Under the pieces are notes generated by a model. That model saw only the letters and a program-made list of their open reading frames with translations. It had not been told where the DNA came from and searched no databases. From contig JAYKAV010002790.1 of assembly GCA_035582835.1 (NCBI GenBank), forward strand, positions 662,755 through 726,754: a stretch of DNA of 64,000 bases, read 5' to 3'. Made by a program: the position numbers and the translations under genes. Of this stretch, positions 13,301 through 27,521 are shown piece by piece; within the stretch, counting starts at the first letter, position 1, and the number at the start of each line of letters is the position of its first letter. Origin of the DNA: Phoebastria nigripes (taxonomy: Eukaryota; Chordata; Aves; Procellariiformes; Diomedeidae).

Positions 13301-16300
13301 ACATTCTTGAGGCTGTGCATGCAAGAACTACATTTACCAATAAGTAACTTTTTTCTTTCTTGTTGTCAGACTTTCAGGAACCATATGCTGTAGTTGTTCT
13401 CCTAGAAAAGGACTTAGTACTGATTGACCTTGCACAAAATGGGTAAGAATCCTGTGTAGTCTTTTTAATGGTTGGCTGCAGCGATCAGCCTGTTGTTCTG
13501 CTCTATAGCTTTTTAATTTACCGTAATACCTCCCTGTCCAGAACATAAAATTTTTAATATTAAATATAAGGTTTCTTCAGCAGAACTGAGAATCTTTATA
13601 GATCAACTTTTCTCAAGTTAATATGTAGTAGATGAGTAGAATACTATGTGACTTTCTCCAGGCTTGATTGACCAACAGAAATTACTTATAGATCACTGCT
13701 GTTATTTAATTATCATAGTTTACTTTGAAGTTGATTCCTTAGTGCTATGAGGGGAGCTCAGAATTTTGGGGAAGGGAGCAAGGGGAACAACTGTTCAGGT
13801 AAGCCAGGTAATTTTGGCTGACACTGAGTGTTGTTGTCATCACATAAATATTTGCTGATTTTATTGCCAAATGAATTGCTATCTGTATTGCTTAAAGTAA
13901 CTCAATACTGATGCAATAAATATCGTATACATAAAACTAGAATGGTAACATCTACTCCCTGGTTTACTACTGTGGTGAGAGGTTGCTTAAAAGTAGTATC
14001 CTATTAGTTTTCACAACTAATACTTGCCTAACACATTTTGACTCTCTTGTTACTTTGCCCATGGAACAGTCCGTATACTCTATCAGGTGGTGATTAAAAA
14101 TTCTGGATCCTACAAATTTTTTTATCAAGGGTTTTGAAGTTAGTATAGGCAGTAACAACTAACTATTAAGGGATTAGTAGCAGAGGAACCAGACGGATAA
14201 GATCTTTGTAATGTTCCTGATTAAAAGTCACNAATGGTCAATGAAGAAAAAAATCCTTATGAAGAACATCCTTCTGGGGCAAAACAAAAACCTGTAAATA
14301 TGTATCCTCAAAGTCAATGGTGATACCTTAGATAATGAAGAGTCTATCGAATTTGGAAGAAGGTCAAGTTTACTCCTAATACCTCTGCAGCTACTGAGCA
14401 ATTTCATTTAGATTTTCCCAATGTTACATGGCCATATACTGTATCCAAAACTTGNTTCTGATATACCAATGGCATTAAGCTTCCAACATTCATATCTTGA
14501 AAGATTAATAAAACAAGTTTTAATGTGCTTGAAATAAAAAGGTTTGTGTAAGGCTTTTTTCTTAAGTGAAATAGTTTGCAGTGCCTGAAATTTGAAGTTA
14601 TGTTAAAGCTTGTTCCATTTCATGTTAAAATATTTTCAGCAGTTATGTTTTTAGAAGACTTGACTTGCAAAGTATGAATTGTTTCACACCTGAAAAAAGC
14701 AACAAAATTAATAGATTTTTTGGTACAGGAGGTTTCCTTTTGCCCTGTGTTGTCATATGGATTTATCATATTATGTTAAAATTAAGCCTCTTTTTCATTC
14801 AATTTTTAGAAAAGATTGGTTTAGCTTTCCAGATAGCTCTGTATAAATTTATTGGTATGCAGAATGTTTTCATCTGTTGTTGCTAATTTTTCCTTTAGAT
14901 GTGTTGCGAAACTGTGTCCCTTTTCGCCTCTCAAAAAAAAAAAGGGGGGGGGGGGGGGAAGCATATGCATGGTATGCATTTCTCTGGAGATAAATGTTCT
15001 TTGAACACAGATATATTTACCTCTATTATTATTATTGGCTTTTTTCCTCATTAAGGCTCTGTCACTTTTCTGATGGAGGTGGTGGTAGGGAGTATATGTG
15101 TGTGTGTTTGCTTCTAATTGGTAACTGAGTATTGCTAATTATAACTTTCAGAAAGTGATCTTGGAGTTGCAAGTAGGTTATGAAAAGTGCTGGACAACTT
15201 TCTGTCTAAGAACAGTATAATAATACAAAGTGAGAAGTGGACCCTCCCGTCTTTCTTCCTGGAAGAATAGACTGAAGAGTTAGAAATAAATTCATAGCTC
15301 CACATTACCACAATTAGGACTTGGTAACTTCAGTTTTTCTGCAAGCCATTAAAATAGTAAGCTTTTAAAAATATAAAACTATAGGGAATAGTGGTGTTCT
15401 GGAATATTCTAGAAACAGTACAAACTTCAGGTTCCATCTAGAGTACTACAGTATCTTGATAGTGTACTGGATGAGCAGTGAAGTTGCATAGTATATTTGT
15501 TCATAATCTAATTTGATATGCATTTATTTTCCTCTATACGAAAAGAACGCAAACTTAGTCCTTAGTGTTTTACTTGTGTTCTGCATTTAAGAAAAAAAGT
15601 TTTTCCTAGATTAACAGTCTTCCCCTTTCGTCCATTAAAGGTACCCTATATTTGAGAATCCCTATCCTTTGACTATACACGAATCTCCAGTTACCTGTTG
15701 TGAATATTTTGCTGATTGTCCTGTGGACCTTATACCTGCACTCTATTCAGTTGGCGCTCGACAGAAACGTCAAGGTTACAGTAAGAAGGTACAACATCTA
15801 GTACATACATATGTAATTGAAAATACTGAAAATCAACAGCTCTAAACAACATAAGAGTGGCCATACTAAGACCAAAACTCTGTCTGACTCATTATCCTGT
15901 CTTTGACAGTGGCTAATAGCAGATGTCTAGGGAGGATATAGCATATGTCAAGCCTATAGTCATGCTTTCCTGATGTGGTCCCATGGATTGCTGTATCACT
16001 GGAAGCTAAGGGACTTCCTGGAGCAGGGGTGTTGTTTATAGCCCTTGTTATTTTTGTTTTCGTTTTTTCTTTTTTCTCTGCAGTGGATATGTCTAATTAC
16101 TCTTTGAAATCATGTGAAATACTGGAATCTGCAGTATCTGCAGTAATTTCAATGGTTTAACTTTGCACTGTATGATATTTTCTTCCTCAGTGTATTTGTT
16201 AATCTTCCAGGAATGGCCTATCAGTGGAGGCAACTGGGGTTTGATCACTCAGAGCTATCCAGAGATAATTATTACAGGGTAAGTGACATCATAGTGTAGT

Positions 16301-19300
16301 AATAACATTCTTAGCTGATTAAGTAGAAGTGAGAATATTTTGTTCCTCTTATAGAAAACAATGTTCTAAGAGTGGTTTGAATGATTTAAGAAATTAGGTT
16401 CACCAGACAAGTCGTTTGCATAATCTTCTTGAGGCGTTAACAAGAAAGTAAAGCAAAATGTGGAAGAGAAGGTAGGAACCAAATGATAGCAGGTGTTTTA
16501 CAGGGATTATTATTATGATGTGGTATTGTGATTATGTCTGCTTGCTATCAATATATCCTGGATGAAATTTATCTTTTATTCTTTAACTTTTGGAAAATAG
16601 TTGTGTAGTGTTTTAAAGCATAGGAAGTCCATTAAATAGTTATTGAATTCAGTTCTCAAAGGGAAGCAAAGCTTATTTTATTTCAAAAAGGACAACCAAA
16701 TATTTAAATCTGTTCATTTTGGTCTCTTTTGAGACTGATCCTTCTAATACAACTCTAAAGAGCATAAACAAAATTTAATTTATAACTGTGCAGTGCATCA
16801 CTGAAAGTGAGAGCGCTACTAAAGTTGTTTAGAACAGCCCATTAGCCCTAATGAGGATTACCATCACTTTATACTACACATTGCAGAGACTTTGAGAGAC
16901 AGTCCTGAAAAAAAAACTAGTCATCTGATTCTCAATTTCAAGGATAAACAAACAAGTTAGGTAACTTATTTACACTGAAATACAGTATATTTTAGGCATC
17001 TCCTTTACAAGTGTCACTCCAAATAAAGGGCATCTTTTAAGAAACAACACATGGTAAGGTATACCAAACTGCTTATGGGAAATGCAGGTAACTGAAATCA
17101 GTATTTAAAATGGTAAATTAGTATTAGTACAATGGAATTTCAGGGAGTTAGCCTCCAAATGTTTTTTAATCCCTTCTGTCCAAAGTAATTGGGGCACGTG
17201 TTCGTAAAATATCGGCTTCCAATAAATTGCAAAAATAAAGTGTCACTAAGAATACTAATAAAAATAGAATGTTAGCCATATATTTTTCTAATCAGTAGCA
17301 AAGAGGTCTAACACTCCAACTAACCATTTTACCATCTTATTAATTTTTTAATATTTCATAGGCATGCTGATGGGTCAATCAAGTTTTGGGATGCTTCAGC
17401 AAGTAAGTGTTTTCAGTAGAGATTTTTTTCCTGTGCAGTAGGAGTTTTCTAAACTTACTGATTTCTCTAATGGAATGTAATTGCAGACTAATCATTCTCA
17501 TTATTTCCTGCCTCATGTAGAGTCGGTAACTCCATAGGAAACTTTGATTTAAAATTAAAATTAACATTATTTCTTAGTTAATTGTTTCACTGTTTCTACC
17601 ACCTCAGTGAAAATGCACTGGTAGTCTAAGGGCCAGCTAGAATGGAAGAGTTCTAAAATTTCTTAGAAGCACCTTCAGAAGCACATTATTGAGCATAGAG
17701 ATGCATGACAGGCAAATGAATTCCTTTTTAGTACAATTGAATTTCAGTAAGTTATTTCTGTCTTTTTAGACAGGAGAGAGGCATGTGTTTATAAGGCATC
17801 AGCTCCCCATAAATTACAGTATCTAAAAATGAGAATTGGAGCCAGTAGTAGTTTGTGCTAATAAAATGATTTAGGCATTTGTGAAGAAAGGCAGAAGAAC
17901 ACTAAAATAAAGACACTTTTCTTTGGAACACTGAACAGTCCTGAAGAGTCTAATACCGTTTTGCATTCTCTTCAGTTAAAGGGTCAATTGCATCTGATGG
18001 TCTACACAGCTAACAGTGAGAAATGCAGTAAGAATTCAAATTAGAGTGGACTACACAGAGTTAGATGTTTTAATTAATCTAGTTCTGACTAACCTTACTC
18101 TTGGTACTTAGAAGCTGTCTGAAGCAATCTTGGAATCATTATCAGTTGTCTTTGAAAACTTGTGGAAGACTGGTGAGATTCCAAAATGCTAAGGCGTGTG
18201 TGGGTGTGGGAGGGAACAGATGTAATGTATATGTTTAAAAACTGGGAGGAGGAGTATTTGGAGTGTTATAGATCTTTAATTTCAGTTTGGGGTGGGGGTG
18301 GAACCTGGGAGAGNGGGGGGGGGGGGAAAAAACCCCAAACCTGATTGATTCTGTATGCTTAAAAATTCTATTCAGCATGGATCTGTCAAAAGGAGATCCT
18401 GTTAAAGACATTTAGTTCCTTTCTAAAACAGATAAATAAACCTGTTAAGGGAGAAACTGCAAGTATCCTGTATCTTGATTTTAAAACTTTTAAATCTCTC
18501 TAATAGCACAGTCTTATAGATGAACTAGGGAAGTGCGATTCAGGTAAACCTGCTGAAATATGGGAGAGGAAAAAGGAGGTCATAAATTAAGTTTTCCTAA
18601 TGATATGATTAGTATTTGTAGCAGTGATGTGGGCCATTGACTAGAGAATATGCCTGTGAAGTTTGAAAGCAACACCAAGAGTTGAAAGAAAATGTAAGAA
18701 AGAATTAGAATTACAGTTGAGAATGATATTGCTAATTCTTGAATGGCATCCAAGACAATTTATTTGAATATAGGATCAATGATTTACACTCAGAACTTAT
18801 GTTCTGGAAAAAAAAAAAAAGGAGGTCTAATGGATTGCAGTGTCAGTGTTGTACAAAAAAGAAATCATTGGGATAAATAAGTGGGAATATCTGTAAAACC
18901 AATGTGGAGTAATTCTTTCACAATTTTAAACTGTGGCAAGGCCTCACTAGAACAGTTCTAGGAAACACGCTATCAAGAAGAATGTGGACTGATCAGAGGG
19001 CAGCGCTTTTGAATGATCAGACAGGACAAAATAAAAATTGGAGGAACTGGGGCTGTTAAGTCTAAGAACACAGATGAGAGGCCATGGATTTGAAATACTG
19101 TAAGGAGAAAGGAAAGGAGCTTCGCTTTCTCTGCCGTAGATAGGCTTAAGTTGTGGATATGGCATATGTAACTAGATGTTGTTATTATAAAGAAATCTCT
19201 AAGTATAGTTAAGCCTTGAGAAACTGTGAGGGCTTAGTTTATAACTGACGCTTAGTATATCTCTCTCAGGAAAAGTGGTGTTGCTTTTTTTTTTTTAATA

Positions 19301-22300
19301 CTGACTGATCTTGTGTTGGGCAAGTGGTGCACTGCACGGGCAGAATCAACACAGATATTCAGTGCTTCTACTCTGCCCTCTTTTGTTGAATATAGTGGCT
19401 TTATTTATGAAGACAAGTTTCTAAATTAAAAAAAAATTAACGAGAAAAATATCTGTTTAGATCAAAACTAATTTTCATCTCTTTTGGTTTCTTCCTAGTA
19501 ACGCTTCAAGTACTCTATAAGCTAAAAACAGCCAAAGTATTTGAAAAATCACGGAATAAAGATGACAGGCCAAACACAGATATAGTAGATGAAGATCCAT
19601 ATGCTATTCAGATCATCTCATGGTGTCCAGAAAGTAGAATGTTGTGCATAGCTGGAGTTTCTGCACATGTCATTATTTACAGGTTCAGCAAGCAGGAAGT
19701 GACAACAGAAGTCATTCCGGTAATTAGTATAACCATTTTTTAACTTTGTAGGATTTAGCTATAATAAGATCGTTGTAGCAATTTACTTCTTCATTGTCTT
19801 TCATTTTACTAGTGAAATGGACAAAAACAATTGCCTCAAAATGAGATGTATTTTTGTGGAGGAAGAATAATAAATTACAAAATTCAGCAAAAGTGAAAAT
19901 TGCACATCAAGATTTTGGTTTTCATTGGCTTTTTCAAAAGGTTTTGCAGCCAATAATAGTTCTTTATTCTATCGATCAAAGCAAATAGTGGGTCAAAACT
20001 TGGCTGTATCGAAGGTAAAATGAAAACAGAAGTAAATGAGATGTGGAGTTGAAGAATTTTCAAAGCTTTTAGGGAGTTGATTCCTTTTTTTCCTTGATTC
20101 CTAATAATTACCATCTGTCTTGGCAAAAGATGATGCTTCTGCAGCATGCAGAGCTAGAAAAGTAGAAGCATGCCAGACATGCCCTAATATCTATTAAGGA
20201 CTTTGCTGTGTCACTGTTTTATTCTGTATAAGATACAATGACGAGTTCTATTACAACAGTTTGAGAAGTCCTTTGTTAAATCAGACACACACATGCGACT
20301 TTACTTATCTGAATGTATGAGCTGAAAGCTAACTTGAAGCCATTTAATTATAAAATGTTGTATGTTTTAAGTAAAGCATTAATTGTAATGTAATTGGTTT
20401 TTTTCTCTTCCCTCCCCTCACCCACCTCCTTATTCTGCCCCTTTCGGATAAGTCTCAGTTTAAGGACGAGGCATATTTTTTTCCTTCTGGTGTTTACTTA
20501 TGTACAAGTACATTCCCTTCTGAGGGAACAGTTTTTCTAAATGATTTTTACAAATCAGCCCCTAGCAAACTATTGTTCAGTACTAGGAATGCTTTAAAAA
20601 AATACTGTATAGTTCTTTGTTTCAGTCCATGAGTTAAGTTCTGCTTTGCAGATGATGAGAGTAAAACAGTGGAAAACTTTCTTTACACTGCACTATAATT
20701 AATACTAATATTGTTATCAATACAGCAGAAGGAAATCTGAAATCATGATGAACTTACAGTTCTTTAAAATGTATGGTCTAGTTCAGTGCAACATCAAACA
20801 TTGAACTAAATCCCATGTGTACAGTGCTACAACAGTATAAAGTGTAGCTGTCTATATGCCTTCAGCTCTTCTTAGTTTTAGCATTCCTGAACTACATAAA
20901 ACAAGTCATCTTCATAACTGAGAATTTATTATGTGCACAGAATGATAATTAAATGGATCTTGTATCCAGTATTTAATTTCTTTCCAATATTAAGCAGCAA
21001 ACTTTTAAATATTGGGAAATAGGTTAGATTTTCAAGTTTTAGCAATCTTCAGATATTCAGTCTTTAGTAGTTAGTATGACTCTGTATTTCTGAAGACTAC
21101 ATGTATGTGTTTAGGTTGCACTGTTTATTAAACTACTGTTACCTTTTAAAGGATGGAAAAGTCCTGGATGTCACTTTTATCACTAGTATCTTCAGTTGCA
21201 CTTCATTTATTCATATCTAGTTTTTTGAAAGGCAGAGTTTACTGATAATTTTTTTTTTTTACTTCAATTTGCAGATGCTGGAAGTACGTCTGTTATATGA
21301 AATAAATGATGTTGAATCTCCAGATGGTGAGCAGGTGCCACCGTTACCAACTCCAGGCACAGGTTCCAATCCTCAATCCATTGTTCCCCAGTCTCATCCA
21401 TCTACTAGTAGCAGTTCATCTGATGGACTTCGTGATAATGTCCCATGTTTAAAGTAAGTATATTCTGTTACACTTTTGTTGAGTGTGAAACTTTACAAGA
21501 ATATGTGTTGAGAATATATGTACTTTGATATTATTACAGAAATGTCATTATTGGTGAAAATGTTTTATTTCTTACATCAATGTTTTCCAAATATCTGAAA
21601 GTTGAGTTCTGTTTTAAGAAATTAATATTGCAATCTTAGTTTCTTGAAACATCATAAGCTCATTTAAAAAAAAAAAAAAAAAAAAAACCCAAAACAAACA
21701 AACAAAAAAACCAAAAAACCCTGAAAATTCTTGCCTTATGACTGCTGCCTGCTTTAGGAAACTTTGGCAGGGATGTTAGTATAGTTATAGATACTCATGC
21801 TTTAGAGCAAACATTTTCAATAGCAGCAATGTAGTTACTTTGAAATCTTATTGTCCATTGAAATGAATAGGCAACTTAGTGTTTTGTGGCTTTCCTTAAA
21901 TTTAGGCCAAGTATGTTTGAATAGATTTCACCTGTTAGTTTTCCAGAGCCTTTGGTTTTTAGAGCCAAATCAAAAGCAATGAAAATGCTTACAAATAACT
22001 AACTGGGCAGTAACTCTTTTTAGGCTTACAAATATATTTTTTTCATAACTCTCCAGGGGAACTACTTTGTGTTTTGGGAACAGGAAACAGAATTAAATAA
22101 ATGTCCCATTCTCATGGATCTTCATTTTGCATGATGCCTCATAGTGCTCACAGTGTAGGTCTTTGACCAATTTTCAGATTTTTTAAATTGGGAGTTTTTT
22201 CCTTAAGGTTCTTTGTGTGTGAACTTTCTACTCATTTGAGAAATGAAAGTTAAAAGATGACAATTTTTTTACTCTTCTACAACAGTGCATTATGAGGCCT

Positions 22301-25300
22301 CTGGACCATCACCTTTTCCTTACAGAATGTACATTGAACTTTGTTTTCAGATATAAAATTAAGATATGTGTGTACTTTTTGTTTTCTGAAGTTTTAAGGT
22401 CCCAACTTGGATTTTAATTCTTTGAGTGCATCCATCGAGAAAATAACTAATTCTGATGGGATTATTTTCTCTGGGTGGGAGTTTTTGTATCTTATTGGTT
22501 GTACTGAGTTGCAGAAGTGTCTTTCTAAAAAAAAAAAAAAAAAAAAAAAACTGGATGAAGTAGAAAAATGGGAAAATCTGGAATTTTTGTAAAATGTTGG
22601 CAAACTAAAATACACATTGATGAGAATGAATGGGTAAAATAAGAGGAATTCAGGAACCGGAGGAGCTTATGTTCTATGTAACTTTTTTCACCTTAAAACA
22701 TGAGAAAGACCTAATCCTTTCTGCAGGACATTCATAGGTTTGTTCATCAGCATGCAAACAAAATCTTTCCAGGAGCTTCAATTCCCCCATTCCCAGGTTC
22801 ATTCCATACAACTGGTCTACCATTATAATAATTTACCTTGCTTTCATTTTTTTTTTCTACCATATCATCAGCTTTTTGTTTGCATTTGTCTCAATACATT
22901 GTGCTTCTGTTTCCCTTTTCAGTACTCTTCTTCCACGTGCACCCCTCACCCCCTTCCATTCTCTAAATCAGAGTTCTTTTGGGAACTCTGAAAAGAATGG
23001 GTAACACCTTCCTTTTAGACACTGAATGCCTTTATCTATTCAAGTCAATACGGCATGCTAATGCTGTTATGCCTTGCTCTGAAGAGGGGAGAAATGAAGT
23101 ATTTGTGATCATTGCTCAATTAATTTTCAATTAGGTAATGAATCAAAAGGGCCCTTAAAGAAGTGAATATCCAGTTCCAATGTGTGGGGTTGTTTTTTTC
23201 TGGTTGCTTTTAGGTGTTTGTGTTGATTTTTTGCAATTTTCCAACTTTCTGAAGTCCAGTGTGGTATAGAAATTAATGAATTCTGAGCCCGTAAGGAAAA
23301 AATGGAGACTGTGGAGAGTCATAAAAAGATACCATGTTTTGTTTACTTTGCAGAGTTAAAAATTCTCCTCTCAAGCAGTCTCCAGGCTACCAAATTGAGC
23401 TAGTTATCCAGCTAGTGTGGGTGAGTGGAGAACCTCCTCAACAGATAACCAGCTTAGCAGTGAACTCGGCATACGGCCTGTAAGTATATTCTACATAGTT
23501 TTTTCATTATACTGTTAAAATGGTTTAAAACTCTCTATCAAAAATTAAGTCTCTGTATGTGTTCACATGAGCTGCACAGCAACACAAGAGAGGCAATCAC
23601 TCTCCTGTGCTTAAAAGATAATTCCTTTTGGGTCATGGTAGATCCTGATGATGCCTAACATCAGAAACAAATCAGCATCACTCTTCGTCACCTGACACTG
23701 TACAGCCAAGAGTGAGTGTCATTTAAGGCTCTGTCAGGTAGGTTGGCAAGTACAATGACAGGGGTCTGTTCTACTCAGTGTCACGTGTTTTTTACAAGAG
23801 AACAATTAAACAATACTGCATTCTAAGATAGTCGTTTATACATATGTGTAATTTAGGGTAATTCATAAAAATTAGGAAGTCTTAAAATGCTGAACAGCAA
23901 CAAATACCGATATAAAACTTCACCAACATTTGATTAGCACTATCTTTCCTTCCACTTCTCTTTTTCCAGAGTAGTTTTTGGAAACTGTAATGGTATTGCC
24001 ATGGTTGATTACCTCCAGAAGACAGTGCTCTTGAATCTAGGCACTATTGAACTGTATGGCTCCAATGATCCTTATCGCCGGGAGCCACGATCTCCCCGAA
24101 AAACTCGGCAACCATCTGGAGGTGAGTAACCCAAAACTTGTTTTAACCAACTGTGCCTTTCTTCTGAGCTTATCTGGGCTATTAGTGTATATTTTTTGAA
24201 CACAAGCATACTTTTTTCCACTGTGGTTTCATCCTTTCTTCTTGATATGTCCCTAATGTCACTATTGCAGGTTTGTTACTTCATGTTTCCTTCAAAACTG
24301 TTGCTTAGTGGAATCTACTGATGCTTGATATCATTATTTATTTTTCAGTGTAACGTATGTTTTAAGAAAAAGCAGGTGGGAAAACATTATCTGTGTGAAT
24401 AGATATAAGTATAAATGTACAATGGATTTATGCAGTTTACAAGATTTTAACTTAATAACACAGCATGAAGAAGTAGAAGTATCCCGGTATTTCTCATAAA
24501 CCTAGTATCCATTTCACATGCTTGTATAAACCCATTAATGTTTGCAGATAGCCAGCGTATCTGCTGGGATCTTTAGGCTTCCTATTTTAAACTTTGACTA
24601 GAAATGTCCCTGATAAGCTGAAGCATGTTATGTTGTATATGCTGTTATGTTATGCTTGAGAGGAAGCGTTTGATTTAAATGAACCAAATAAACTTCCAAA
24701 TACAAACTGGTAAAATAAATCTTTTTTGAAAAAAGGACTTTGATTTAAAAATATATTGAAGAAGTGTGTTCCTTTGCAGCTGAGGAGGAAAGTGGCTTTT
24801 CAGTCAAAATGCCGATCTTTTTATTGCCAAAAGGAAAATTTAGTATTTTTAAATTATTTTCTCCTCCTTGTTATATAGTGGATACTTTTAAGTTAATTTG
24901 GAAAACAGCTGAAGACAAAATGATACACAATGTCGCTGCTGCCCCAAATGATTATTTTTCGATAGGAAATAAACTGTTCAAAAAACTTCTTCATGCTCTA
25001 GTGTTGGTTGCTTTATTTTAAGAGATCCATAATAAAGTCCAGGTAAGTTCTTTAGGTAATATTTTATTCAAATTGAAATGGATGNTCTAAGATGTATTTT
25101 AGTAAATCATTGGTTTGAGAAAGATCTAGGTAGCCAGTCAGCTTATTTCAACTGAGGAAACTGGTCTAAAAATCATTAACATAGAGCAGAACATACACAG
25201 TTGGTATCCTGTCAGGTAAAATATTTTCTTCTAATAAATAAAAACTTTATTAAAAAAACCTGTCTTTTGAGAGAAAGAAATAACTTGACTGTGTAATTCC

Positions 25301-27489
25301 TGTTGGGAGTAAAGAGCTTAAATTCTGCTTCACGCATTTAGATTATAAACTGCCTTTTGGAGTGTTAAACTTTACTTGCTTTGTTTTCTTGGCTTTTGTT
25401 ATTTTAATGTATTGGATCTGCATAACTCTGATTTACAACTGTCTCTCTAAGATGTTCATGAATTAAGTCATTTTTGCTCATGAATATAACTGTTACATGA
25501 AATCATATATTTTTTCATCTTACATATTAATACTAACGATCTGCATGGCAAGAGCATTTTATAAACCTGGTTATACAAGTTATTCTGCTGGCTTTTCTGT
25601 CTCAGATGTACTGTTAGTGTCTCCGTCTTTCCTTTTCTCATTGCTTCATAAAGGTATGCTGACTGTGGCTTCTTGCATGTGCGGCCTTTCTAACTTATAT
25701 TCAGAGTCTGTGAAAAAGCTTCGCACCTCTTATATAAGTAAGTCATCTCATGGCAATAAAATATTTTTGAACATCTGAATTTGATTTTTTGACTTGTTCA
25801 CTCACCATAAATATTTTTGTTAGTCCATTTTAAGTAATTGTTTTACTTTTAGAAACTGATTTTAATCCATCATGCATCTACCGTATTTCTTGTTCATGGC
25901 ATCTTTAAAAGAAACTTGAAGGAAAAAAAGCAACCATAATAGTCTCTGTATTTTGTGGTTTTAAATAAATATCAAAATAAAAATGAGATCCTTTCTCAGA
26001 AGTTACTGATGTCTACAGACCCGAGATCTTACCAAACTTAGTGTTGTTTTGAGATCTGAGGCTAGAAGCTTCCCTTGCTTGGTCCCCTTTCTGGCAGGAA
26101 AAGCTTCAGAACTCTAGTGTTAGATTACTATTAATAATAATAATATTTAACATTGTAAAAGACAGTGATTTGTCTATTACAAATGAAAATCTACTTCTAC
26201 AAAGATTTTGTTCATAGGGATTGAGTGGAGGTGTTTGTATATTGCACAGCCCTGTGGGGTTTCCAAGCAGTTTTGAGGTTCAGGTGCCTATGCGAGAGAG
26301 GTAGCCCATCAGAACCATGATTTGCCTGAGGGCTTCTCTGACTTATTCCATCATTCACAGCATCCAAGAATTTGGAGAAGCTGATTTTTAAAAGCGTAAC
26401 ATTGTTCCTTTCCCTGGGATGCCAGTTTTCTCCAGCCCTTGGGCAGAGGTAGGTAATCTCACCCCATTTTTTAATGAAGGAGAGTAGAATAAAACTAAGC
26501 TAAGGGAAGAATGACCTGGAGTTCAAAAAAAAAAAAAAAAAAGACTTGAGATTGTGGTCCAATTCTGTTAGTTCTGCTATTCCCCCCCCGCCCCCAACAA
26601 GAAAAAAGAAATACATTTCAGAGAGGGTAGGCTCAATAGTCTTCCATCCTCTGCTGCCAAGGGAGAAAGGGAGCTAGGCATAAAAGAAATGCCTTCACCT
26701 TAAGATGATACAGAACTGAAAGGATCTACCACTGATTTATTATTGCACAGGGAAGCAAAAGATGGGCAGAAGTCCCAAAACTGGTTTCTGCAGCCAACAA
26801 TTGTAAAGATGAATTTACCTGGACTATTTAATTTAGGAATANGTTAAAACAAGTTTTGTACAAAAGAGTTAATTTCTTAACCACGTAGTTAATTCTCTTT
26901 CCCTCAACCATCCTGCCGATATCTTGGTTAGCTCGAGCTACAGTCTTTTTAAAAACTTAAAATAATTTCTCTAGAGTTACTATTTAGTATTTCTCATTAT
27001 TTGTGGTTCTTTCAATGTATGTGTTGCCCAGACTTCAATAGCTTAAATAATGAAGCATTATTGCTGTGTAATTTTCCACAAATAATAAATCTGTTACATT
27101 AAAGAACTATCCTTTGCTATATTTATAGGATTGGAACTATAACAGTTAGTCAGAACACTTTTGGATTTGGCATTCTCCCTTTCTTAAACATTAATATCTG
27201 CATTTAGTGTCTTCAAAAATGCCAGGAACTTAGGCTTCCTTGGTTTTGTTTTGAAAGATATGCCTTCATTGAATTCTTTATCTTTAAAACATTTGTATTT
27301 TAATACTTCTAAACTTATTTTTCTACAGACAAGACATTTTTAACTACTGTACAGCTCTAATAATCTTCAGGGAGTATTAGTACTTAATTTCTAAATCTTC
27401 TAGAAAAAGTGCTTATGTATTTAATGTGGCTGGTTTAGAGAAACAGAGTATATTTCCCATTCTCTTTGAGACAACCACAATGTATTTTT

Positions 27490-27521
<32 letters not shown>

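Larger units (their letters stand above)
17403..19498 (+). other. STXBP5: STXBP5 intron 7 (2096 nt)
   Basis: GTAAGT...TTCCTAG. Half of it is the sense-oriented decayed CR1 at 18110-19165. Confidence 0.9.
21454..23353 (+). other. STXBP5: STXBP5 intron 9 (1900 nt)
   Basis: GTAAGT...CTTTGCAG. It holds the A22 plus A/C tract and the A24 run; otherwise nothing recognisable. Confidence 0.9.

Noticed and set aside
25497..25778. 93-codon + strand frame in intron 11
   Set aside because: Low-complexity hydrophobic translation of AT-rich DNA; no clear acceptor in the right phase.
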